This document shows positions 1 through 5,239 of a stretch of 6,491 nt of DNA, piece after piece. This DNA comes from an uncultured Peptococcaceae bacterium (GTDB lineage: Bacteria > Bacillota > Peptococcia > Peptococcales > Peptococcaceae), in NCBI GenBank assembly GCA_937922955.1, contig CALAKO010000066.1, forward strand, positions 1 to 6,491, read 5' to 3'. The notes under the pieces are model-generated. The model was not told where the DNA came from. It did no database searches and saw only the letters and a program-made list of their open reading frames with translations. Numbering within the stretch: position 1 is the first letter of the stretch; the number at the start of each line of letters is the position of its first letter. The position numbers were made by a program, and so were the translations under genes.

Positions 1-33
1 CCTTTTTTGAAAGCAAACGTTAGGCGACTTTCT

Positions 34-684
34 TCAGTTAATGCTGCATGCATCCTGCGCTAATTCTGCAACAAAATATTCCTTTACAGAACCATCTACA
101 TACAACGTAGCGTGACGCTCGTCTTTGCACCAGGATTCGAGATGTTTGTGCATTGTATCGTTTGGGTACTGCTTGTAGTAAATTGCTGCATAGGCACGCA
201 AATCAGGCATATCAAATTTTTCAAACCAATAATAGGTGTTTGGCAAATATTCATTAACCTTTTCAGCGTGGTGCTTCATCAGGTTCGGTAAAACCCAGTA
301 TAGCCCGCTATAACATATATCATTGAGATCGGTGTGATAAAAAAGAGGTCCGATAAATTCTTCGAACTGTTTTCCTGGTACGTGAGCAATAATATTACCA
401 ACAACTTCTGCCGATGCCCAAGGTACATTTGCGCTTTCTTCGCACATTTGCCAAATAAATCGACGGATGATATTTCTGAATAAGTTATCATGATTCGAAG
501 AAAATTGCCCCGCCAATTTGCCTATGTAATCAATTGCTGTCCAACGAATGATATCGCTAGGAAGTCCGTAGACATGCATTTGAAGATATCGCGATGTCAT
601 TGCGTCATTTTCGTTAAAACAGGATATAACTTGATCAAAATCCTGCAGTTGAAGTGCAGTTTGAATTTCTTTTCTGATATTCAT
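34..684 (-). CDS. HEAT-like repeat protein, DVU0298-type (hypothetical)
   Basis: A 216-residue soluble, probably cytoplasmic protein with no signal peptide or membrane segment. The sequence is almost entirely helical in character, with repeated amphipathic segments around residues 40-60, 68-80, 90-115, 122-150 and 160-172, as in HEAT-type solenoids. The segment RRFIWQMCEESANVPWASAE (74-93) and the tail around residues 187-210 (DER...YVDG) resemble what I recall of the DVU0298 family, whose role is unknown; HEAT solenoids usually bind proteins. The ATG at 684 is preceded by GAGGAAA at good spacing. It starts 19 bp after the stop of the stalk/glucosaminidase gene on the same strand, so the two are probably cotranscribed. 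No function can be assigned; the family name is from memory and moderately sure, the gene itself is clear. Confidence 0.8.
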   Translation of the reverse strand: MNIRKEIQTALQLQDFDQVISCFNENDAMTSRYLQMHVYGLPSDIIRWTAIDYIGKLAGQFSSNHDNLFRNIIRRFIWQMCEESANVPWASAEVVGNIIAHVPGKQFEEFIGPLFYHTDLNDICYSGLYWVLPNLMKHHAEKVNEYLPNTYYWFEKFDMPDLRAYAAIYYKQYPNDTMHKHLESWCKDERHATLYVDGSVKEYFVAELAQDACSIN

Positions 685-703
685 TAGCTGTTTCCTCTGT
701 TTC

Positions 704-1921
704 TTAACTGTTCATCATTGGAACCAACATGTTGTTGTAGATATTTTGTCCATAATTATTTCCGGGAACGGCCCATTTTCCATTCAAATCTGTTAGGTTA
801 GATGCGACGCCGCGATTACCATGGTTGAAACGTCCGTCGAGAAGCTCGCAGCCGGATGGCAGTGCGTTGGTTGTTGCATAGGAATAAAGGTGTTGGATAT
901 GTGCTTCGACACCTGTTGCGACGGTGTCATAACACCATCCATGAATACCAACTTGTAAATAAGCTTTACTGTGGTTAACTGCTGTTAGAAGTGAATTAGC
1001 GTATTCTTCTTCGGTTGTTGTGTGTCCGACAGCACCAAGTCCGCAGAAGTTATTCTGCCATGGTTTCACTTCATTGCCGTATTGGAAATAACCAGTTTCG
1101 AGCAGTGCTTGTGCCAGCGCTACATCGCCGCGTATGTTGTATTTTTGACCGATTGTGTAATAGTAATACGCGATGTTATCTGGGAATGGTACAAAGGTTT
1201 GACCGTTAGCAGCGGCACGCTGTTGAATACTTACCTCCATTTTATCTAGATAACGTTGCATTTGCTCAAGAGAACAATAGCTTGTGCCTCGAAGCGTGAC
1301 TTCTTCCGCGCTTTGTGGCGAGGAAGTGGAAGGTGTTTCGGTATTTCCTTCTCCGGAGCCATTACCGTTATCTGGTGGAGTGACATCAGGGTATGAAACA
1401 TCGGGATCAGATGGTTCAACAGACCCATTGTTTGAAGAGCCTGATCCTGATGTGGAAATTGTAACTGTACTTGTTGTATTGTTCCACTCCACATTTGCAC
1501 CCAGGTTTTCAGCAACAATACGAACAGGAACCATAGTATAGCCACTTGGAGTGATGTAAGGTACACCTGTCGAAGTGTCAATGGCTAGTTCTTGTCCATT
1601 AATATATATCTGCAACGATGAGAAACTCGTTGTTGTGTTGTCGATGTCATCAACGCTGGAGTTAATTAAAACGGTTCTAGTTGTGTTATCCCATTCAACT
1701 TCATGGCCGAGACCTTCGCTGACCACTCTTAATGGAACATAAACACGCCCATTAATATTCTGAGGACTAGCAGATGAATCGCATTCGTAAGTAGCTCCGT
1801 TTATAATGATATTTGCGTTGTTGTTAGCAGCTTGTACATCAGAAGGAAACGCGACGACAGATGAAGCGAGCATGGCTCCTAATGTACATGTGCAGATCAT
1901 TTTTTTGAGATTAATGGTCAT
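704..1921 (-). CDS. Secreted stalk-domain protein with C-terminal glucosaminidase-type (GH73-like) domain
   Basis: A 405-residue exported protein. Residues 1-31 form a signal peptide (KK near the N-terminus, hydrophobic core 10-25, probable cleavage after VQA at 31). Two copper-amine-oxidase N-terminal 'stalk' repeats follow at about 38-88 and 105-156, each with the INGR/YVPLR...G..VEW...T.TV pattern. A Ser/Gly/Pro/Asp linker covers 157-207. The C-terminal 215-405 resembles bacterial endo-beta-N-acetylglucosaminidase domains: ALAQALLETGYF places the probable catalytic Glu at 275, followed by NNFCGLGA (291-298). In this family the domain cuts peptidoglycan glycan strands. I infer a host cell-wall remodelling autolysin acting outside the membrane. 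The start at 1921 has AAAGGAAG upstream; an internal Met at residue 8 lacks a ribosome site. An NlpC- or transglycosylase-like fold is less likely. Confidence 0.85.
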   Translation of the reverse strand: MTINLKKMICTCTLGAMLASSVVAFPSDVQAANNNANIIINGATYECDSSASPQNINGRVYVPLRVVSEGLGHEVEWDNTTRTVLINSSVDDIDNTTTSFSSLQIYINGQELAIDTSTGVPYITPSGYTMVPVRIVAENLGANVEWNNTTSTVTISTSGSGSSNNGSVEPSDPDVSYPDVTPPDNGNGSGEGNTETPSTSSPQSAEEVTLRGTSYCSLEQMQRYLDKMEVSIQQRAAANGQTFVPFPDNIAYYYYTIGQKYNIRGDVALAQALLETGYFQYGNEVKPWQNNFCGLGAVGHTTTEEEYANSLLTAVNHSKAYLQVGIHGWCYDTVATGVEAHIQHLYSYATTNALPSGCELLDGRFNHGNRGVASNLTDLNGKWAVPGNNYGQNIYNNMLVPMMNS

Positions 1922-2023
1922 CCAATCTTCCTTTCTTCTGAGAGGTTAGGGTGTGAATTTTATCGTTTTTATGTTATCATAAAACCTGAAGAAAATCTAT
2001 TTTCAGAAAGGGTTGAAAGAATA
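1922..2023. promoter_or_regulatory. Divergent promoter region between stalk hydrolase and cyclophilin
   Basis: This 102-bp gap separates two head-to-head genes and must hold both promoters. On the plus strand, TGTTATCAT at 1972-1980 is an extended -10 (TGn plus TATCAT) giving a start near 1987; no good -35 is visible. The cyclophilin ribosome site is AAAGGG at 2007-2012, 11 nt before its ATG, which is slightly long. For the minus strand, the AT-rich stretch about 1957-1962 reads TAAAAT and is a weak -10 candidate without a convincing -35. No operator palindrome stands out. Confidence 0.5.
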
Positions 2024-2545
2024 ATGTCAAATCCTCAAGTAGAAATTAAAATGAAAAGTGGCAATTTGATGACAGTTGAGCTTTATCCAGATGTTGCACC
2101 AAATACTGTAAATAATTTTTTATTTTTGGCCAATAATGGATTCTATAACAACTTGACTTTTCATCGTGTTATCAAAGGGTTTATGATTCAAGGTGGCGAT
2201 CCACAAGGTACTGGTATCGGTGGTCCTGGTTATAGTATTAAAGGTGAATTTAAACAAAATGGTATCACCAATGACTTAAAACATGATCGTGGTGTGATTT
2301 CCATGGCGCGCTCAATGCATCCAGACAGTGCAGGCAGCCAGTTTTTTATTATGCATGCTAAAGCACCGCATTTAGATGGCGCTTATGCAGCATTTGGAAA
2401 ATTGATTGATGGTTTTGAAGAATTGGATCGTATTGCGGGTGTGAAGACAAACTTTTCGGATAAACCTCTTGAAGATGAGGTTATTGAAAAAATGACTGTT
2501 TTTCTCAATGGCTATGAATTGCAGCCACCACAAGTAATCAGATAA
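2024..2545 (+). CDS. Cyclophilin-type peptidyl-prolyl cis-trans isomerase
   Basis: A 173-residue single-domain cyclophilin without a signal peptide, so cytoplasmic; it catalyses cis-trans isomerisation of Xaa-Pro bonds during protein folding. Family hallmarks are in order: the catalytic FHR (46-48), FMIQGGD (53-59), the SAGSQFFI stretch (102-109) matching the GSQFF substrate pocket, and PHLDG (115-119) followed by FGKLIDG (124-130). Length matches compact bacterial PpiB/PpiA proteins. The position that is Trp in human CypA appears as His (116), common in bacterial members with low cyclosporin affinity. It is transcribed alone, divergent from the stalk hydrolase, and ends at a strong terminator just before rnpB. 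The ppiB symbol would fit, but paralogues are usual, so it is left unassigned. Confidence 0.95.
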   Translation: MSNPQVEIKMKSGNLMTVELYPDVAPNTVNNFLFLANNGFYNNLTFHRVIKGFMIQGGDPQGTGIGGPGYSIKGEFKQNGITNDLKHDRGVISMARSMHPDSAGSQFFIMHAKAPHLDGAYAAFGKLIDGFEELDRIAGVKTNFSDKPLEDEVIEKMTVFLNGYELQPPQVIR

Positions 2546-2569
2546 ATGAGTCGTCGATAGCGTGTTATG

Positions 2570-2602
2570 ACAAGACCTGGTGATTCGGGTCTTGTTTTTT
2601 TT
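2570..2602 (+). terminator. Rho-independent terminator of the cyclophilin gene
   Basis: The 8-bp perfect stem ACAAGACC (2570-2577) / GGTCTTGT (2588-2595) with a 10-nt loop runs straight into eight T (2595-2602). It lies 25 nt after the cyclophilin stop. Its 3' arm and T-run also contain the likely -35 of rnpB. Confidence 0.9.
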
Positions 2603-2620
2603 CGAAGAGAAATATATAAT
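2592..2620 (+). promoter_or_regulatory. rnpB promoter
   Basis: A consensus -10 TATAAT at 2615-2620 lies 17 bp downstream of TTGTTT at 2592-2597 (three of six matches to the -35 consensus). The predicted start at about 2627-2628 coincides with the first base of the P1 helix of RNase P RNA, which supports the call. The -35 overlaps the preceding terminator. Confidence 0.75.
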
Positions 2621-2627
2621 GTAAAAA

Positions 2628-2946
2628 GTTAGCAGGAAGCGATCGCGGCGTATGCTGAGGAAAGTCCGGGCTCCATAGGGCAGAATGCTGGTTAACGGCC
2701 AGTGGGGGTGACCCTAAGGAAAGTGCCACAGAAAACAAACCGCCATTTTGGTAAGGATGAAACGGTGCGGTAAGAGCGCACCAGCAACTGGGTGATCAGT
2801 TGGCTTGGTAAACCCCATTCGGAGCAAGACCTAATAAAAACGATAACATTGCCCGTGTTGTTTTGGGTAGGTCGCTAGAGATTCGTGGTAACACGGATTC
2901 AAGATAGATGATTGCTGATACAGAACCCGGCTTATTACTTGCTAAC
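2628..2946 (+). ncRNA. rnpB: RNase P RNA (class A)
   Basis: About 319 nt, the catalytic RNA subunit of RNase P, which trims 5' leaders from pre-tRNAs together with the RnpA protein. The P1 helix is closed by GTTAGCA (2628-2634) and TGCTAAC (2940-2946). The conserved regions appear in order: GAGGAAAGTCCGGGC from 2656, CCACAGAAA about 2727, the GGTAAGG...GAAACGGTGCGGTAAGAGCGCACC block about 2750-2782 typical of class A, GGTAAACCCC about 2806, GCTAGAG about 2873, and AGATAGATGATTGC...CAGAACCCGGCTTA about 2902-2934. Class A argues against a Bacilli host. It has its own promoter upstream and a terminator about 16 nt after P1. Exact mature ends are inferred from P1. Confidence 0.97.
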
Positions 2947-2962
2947 TTTTTTTGACTTAGAT

Positions 2963-3016
2963 AAAGCCCTACAGATTTGGACAAAACGCCAGTCTGTAGG
3001 GCTTTTTCTTTTTTTT
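2963..3016 (+). terminator. Rho-independent terminator downstream of rnpB
   Basis: A perfect 13-bp stem, AAAGCCCTACAGA (2963-2975) with TCTGTAGGGCTTT (2993-3005), encloses a 17-nt loop and is followed by a long T-rich run to 3016. It would end an rnpB precursor with a roughly 60-70 nt 3' trailer. On the minus strand the same stem is followed by only a weak T stretch, so it is a poor terminator for int. Confidence 0.9.
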
Positions 3017-3106
3017 GATGAGACCGTTTTTGTGATGGTTCATAAACTTTTCAACCCGTTTGCAACCCGCGGGGTTGAAATATGCATGCGCTTGTATATT
3101 GTGTTG
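3017..3106. other. Probable prophage/host junction (att region)
   Basis: This gene-free stretch lies between the rnpB terminator and the integrase stop codon. Integrase genes usually sit next to one attachment site, so one end of the element (attL or attR) is inferred here. It contains the CAACCCG direct/inverted repeat cluster at 3049-3080 and a GCATGC/ATGCAT palindromic patch about 3081-3091. The exact core cannot be defined without the other end or an empty site. Confidence 0.45.
3049..3080. repeat. CAACCCG repeat cluster and inverted repeat
   Basis: TTTCAACCC (3049-3057) and GGGTTGAAA (3072-3080) form a perfect 9-bp inverted repeat with a 14-nt loop. The loop holds a second CAACCCG (3063-3069), so the left motif occurs twice, 11 bp apart, and either copy can pair with the single right arm; a CCGCGG palindrome lies at 3067-3072. 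It could be an integrase or excisionase binding site, or a hairpin at the 3' end of int mRNA, but no real T-run follows on the minus strand. Confidence 0.6.
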
Positions 3107-4168
3107 TTATTGCTGAATATTTCCCATTGCTTGGGTGAAAATGTCGGCGACGATGGTTTTATCGGGGTTGGCGTGTGCGTAGATGTTTAGGGTGGTTTCT
3201 GCTGTTGCATGACCTAGGCGTTCCTGGACATCTTTGATGCTTGCATTAGCATCGATGAGGATGGTGCAGTGCAGGTGTCTGAGTTTATGAGGGGTGCTGT
3301 CAGGAATATGTGGGTTTTTGGCGATAATGCGATGCATCCATTCTGGAATTCGCGATGGCAGCACAGGGAACATTCTCTCTTTCGAGGGGCTGATGGTTTT
3401 CCAGTCTTCGAGGATGGAGAGCGTTTCCTGATCAATGGCGATGGTTCTCTTTGAGCTGGGGGTTTTTGTGTCGGCGCCCATGACATAGCCGTAGTCATAA
3501 TCTACGGTCATGGTGCGTTTAACGCTGAGTTGGTTGCCTTGGAGATCGGACCATTTAAGGGCAGTGATTTCGCCAACGCGTAGACCGCTGTAGGCCAGCA
3601 GACGGAAGAGGGGGTACACCATGAGGCTGTTTTCTTTTTGACAGGCCTCAAGAAAGTCTCTGAGGTTTTCTTTGGTCCACAGTTCGTATTCGGTGCCTTT
3701 CTTATGCTGCTTTGGCATTTTGAATTTCCGGAAGGGGTTCTGCTCGATGATGTCTTCATTTACAGCGTAGGTAAATATAGACTTTACACGCGCGATTCGG
3801 ATTTTAATGGCGCAGTAGTGGTAGGAGAAGTAGTAGGCAAGGTCGGCAATATCATCTGGTGTGACAGCTGAAATTGGCTTGTCACGGGGGATGATGGGAT
3901 AGGATGACTGGATTTCTGTGCAGGTGGTGACGTATGTTGACGGCCTAACAGTGGGCTTGTATTGTTCCAGCCATTGGTCGATGACGTCGCCATAGGTAAG
4001 GTGTTCTTTCTTTTTGGGCGCGCCTAGTATCTGCATCTCAGCGATCCACTTTTTAGCAGCTTTTTTGGTGGTAAATCCGCGCTTGCTTTTTCTTTGGTGG
4101 TTGTCCAGGTAGGCAACCGCTTTGTAGCGGACGGCGCCGTTGGATAGTTTGTAGGTTTCGATGGCCAT
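3107..4168 (-). CDS. int: Tyrosine recombinase / phage-type integrase
   Basis: A 353-residue site-specific recombinase that would integrate and excise the element at att sites. Domains: an AP2-like arm-binding N-terminus (about 1-48, Lys/Arg rich), a SAM-like core-binding domain (about 55-155) and the catalytic domain (about 160-345). The full active site is present: R197 in GLRVGE, probable hairpin Lys 235, H294 and R297 in TPHKLRH, H320 in LGH and the nucleophile Y330 in NIYAHA. An in-frame ATG 30 bp upstream (4198) is rejected because AGGAGGT at 4176-4182 is 7 nt before the ATG at 4168. It is the last gene of the minus-strand module and faces rnpB. Its DNA looks more GC-rich than ltp and the stalk gene (34/60 against 24/60 in two sampled lines), consistent with a mosaic element. 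It appears intact. Confidence 0.96.
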   Translation of the reverse strand: MAIETYKLSNGAVRYKAVAYLDNHQRKSKRGFTTKKAAKKWIAEMQILGAPKKKEHLTYGDVIDQWLEQYKPTVRPSTYVTTCTEIQSSYPIIPRDKPISAVTPDDIADLAYYFSYHYCAIKIRIARVKSIFTYAVNEDIIEQNPFRKFKMPKQHKKGTEYELWTKENLRDFLEACQKENSLMVYPLFRLLAYSGLRVGEITALKWSDLQGNQLSVKRTMTVDYDYGYVMGADTKTPSSKRTIAIDQETLSILEDWKTISPSKERMFPVLPSRIPEWMHRIIAKNPHIPDSTPHKLRHLHCTILIDANASIKDVQERLGHATAETTLNIYAHANPDKTIVADIFTQAMGNIQQ

Positions 4169-4175
4169 AAAAAAT

Positions 4176-4182
4176 ACCTCCT
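4176..4182 (-). promoter_or_regulatory. Shine-Dalgarno site that fixes the int start
   Basis: The minus strand reads AGGAGGT 7 nt before ATG at 4168. The alternative upstream ATG at 4198 has no such site, so the shorter 353-residue integrase is preferred. Confidence 0.9.
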
Positions 4183-4199
4183 TGAAAAATGGGTGCATT

Positions 4200-4263
4200 T
4201 AACAAAGAGGATGTGATATACTAATCTTGCTTAGGGAGTTTGTATAACACATTCTCTTTGTTA
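4200..4263. repeat. 64-nt near-perfect palindrome upstream of int
   Basis: Arms 4200-4215 and 4248-4263 pair over 16 bp (AACAAAGAGGATGTG against CACATTCTCTTTGTT plus a flanking T-A). After a single A/A mismatch, TATAC (4217-4221) pairs with GTATA (4242-4246), leaving a roughly 20-nt apex. The only arm imperfection becomes a G-U wobble in plus-strand RNA but a C/A mismatch in minus-strand RNA. Each half carries an extended -10-like motif (TGATATACT at 4214-4222 plus; TGTTATACA at 4249-4241 minus), so it may be a regulatory operator, a facing promoter pair, or an RNA hairpin. Confidence 0.8.
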
Positions 4264-4297
4264 GTCCGTCCTGTTGGCGCAGGGCGGGCTTTTTTGT
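4229..4297 (+). ncRNA. Candidate small RNA between int and the stalk gene
   Basis: The plus strand carries an extended -10 TGATATACT (4214-4222) and, about 40 nt after the predicted start near 4229, an intrinsic terminator (4264-4302). No plus-strand gene precedes that terminator: the sense of this strand is antisense to int on the left and to the stalk gene on the right. A short transcript of about 65-70 nt is the simplest explanation. No open reading frame of note lies in it. If transcription started further left, the whole 64-nt hairpin would precede the terminator. This is inference from motifs only. Confidence 0.35.
4241..4249 (-). promoter_or_regulatory. Candidate int promoter (extended -10)
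   Basis: The minus strand reads TGTTATACA, an extended -10 (TGn plus TATACA), predicting a start near 4234 and a 66-nt int leader that includes the 3' half of the palindrome. No -35 is recognisable. This would let int be expressed separately from the upstream immunity genes, but read-through from the stalk gene is also possible. Confidence 0.35.
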
Positions 4298-4302
4298 TTT
4301 TT
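4264..4302 (+). terminator. Plus-strand intrinsic terminator next to the stalk gene stop
   Basis: GTCCGTCCTG (4264-4273) pairs with CAGGGCGGGC (4280-4289) over 10 bp with two G-U pairs and a 6-nt loop, followed by T6 (4290-4295), G, and T6 (4297-4302). The G-U pairs would be C/A mismatches in minus-strand RNA, and no T-run follows on that strand, so it works on the plus strand. The second T-run overlaps the stalk gene stop codon. Confidence 0.85.
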
Positions 4303-5224
4303 AGAATTTGTTGTAAATATCGTTGAGACTTACAAATTTAGATTCACCGTAGTGGCTGATGTAGTATCCCGTTGCGGTCAGAAGGTTGTAATTTGTATCT
4401 AGTGTATAATAATAGGTTTCTGGCTGATCATAACCCCGATTTGGACCTTGACTGTAGAATACGGAATCAAATGGATTTTCTCCGAAAAGGTTGCTGTAAG
4501 ATCCGCTTATCGTATTTTCTCTAGCGAAAACATCCGGTATGATAACATTTGATTCATTGGTCCATCTTACCCAAATATCGTTGTAAGATCCTTCAGAAGA
4601 TGGGGAAATAAAGTGATAGGTGTATATTGTGGCGTTCATACTGTGACCAAGGTGTTTCCAAGATCCAACCAGAGGATCAGAAGGATCTGCTGTAATATAA
4701 TATTTTTGAATTAACGTTTCAACATCTTCCTGAGTTCCTATTGGTATAACTGGTTTTGGGGCGTCTGTGGCATTTGTGTCAATTTGCACATCGCGCAGGT
4801 CATTGTCCCAATCTACTTTAGTGTCTAGGGCTTCTGCAAAGACTCGCAAAGGCAATAATGTGCGGTTATTGATAATACTAGGCGCAACGTCGGTAGTGTG
4901 CGCTATGCCATTGACATAGTATGTTGTGCTATTAAGCGTAAAACTGACGCTCTTACCATCTTTTTCGGCAGTAGCTGTTTGTGTTGATTGATCCCAATTT
5001 ACGATGGCTCCAATGGCTTCGCCAGCTGCGCGAAGTGGTAGTAGCGTGCGTCCGTTCTGAATGGTTGGCTCAACATCAGTAGCAACGAAAGAACCGTCGA
5101 CATGAATGGTGATGGGGAGCACATCCTTGTGGTAGCCTGGTGGTATGGTTTCTGCCATGGCAGTGGTCGGTGTTGCCAGCAGACTGACAATCATTAGCAG
5201 AGAAATAAAACGTTTCTTTTTCAA
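4301..5224 (-). CDS. Secreted protein with two stalk domains and an unrecognised C-terminal domain
   Basis: A 307-residue exported protein. It has a signal peptide (KKKR then hydrophobic 7-18, probable cleavage after AMA at 24) and two copper-amine-oxidase N-terminal stalk repeats at about 38-85 and 91-149 (each with NGRTLLPLR or NNRTLLPLR, then G/D..V.WD). The C-terminal part, 165-307, is rich in Tyr, Ser and Asn, looks beta-rich, and matches nothing I recognise; LVGSWK at 185-190 faintly recalls lipocalin-like barrels. No catalytic motif is visible. The start codon is TTG at 5224, supported by GGGAGGG (5231-5237) 6 nt upstream and no nearby in-frame ATG. It begins 15 nt after the ltp stop, so it is almost certainly cotranscribed with it. 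Position inside a lysogeny module suggests a moron acting at the cell surface; that function is inference. Confidence 0.85.
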   Translation of the reverse strand: MKKKRFISLLMIVSLLATPTTAMAETIPPGYHKDVLPITIHVDGSFVATDVEPTIQNGRTLLPLRAAGEAIGAIVNWDQSTQTATAEKDGKSVSFTLNSTTYYVNGIAHTTDVAPSIINNRTLLPLRVFAEALDTKVDWDNDLRDVQIDTNATDAPKPVIPIGTQEDVETLIQKYYITADPSDPLVGSWKHLGHSMNATIYTYHFISPSSEGSYNDIWVRWTNESNVIIPDVFARENTISGSYSNLFGENPFDSVFYSQGPNRGYDQPETYYYTLDTNYNLLTATGYYISHYGESKFVSLNDIYNKF

Positions 5225-5239
5225 TGTAATCCCTCCCGC

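Noticed and set aside
1246..1581. Minus- and plus-strand open frames inside the stalk hydrolase
   Set aside because: They are alternative frames of the low-complexity linker and stalk region of the hydrolase and lack start signals or family features.
2796..3190. Open frames over rnpB and its flank on both strands
   Set aside because: They cross the structured RNase P RNA, the terminator and the start of int antisense, and have no ribosome sites or recognisable protein features.
3269..3871. Plus-strand open frames opposite int
   Set aside because: They are antisense shadows of a well-supported integrase, without ribosome sites or meaningful composition.
4169..4198. Longer integrase start at ATG 4198
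   Set aside because: The extra ten residues span the strong AGGAGGT site that serves the ATG at 4168, and integrases of this kind begin near the arm-binding domain.
4264..4302. Terminator for the stalk gene on the minus strand
   Set aside because: On that strand the stem has two C/A mismatches and no T-run follows; the T-run is on the plus strand.
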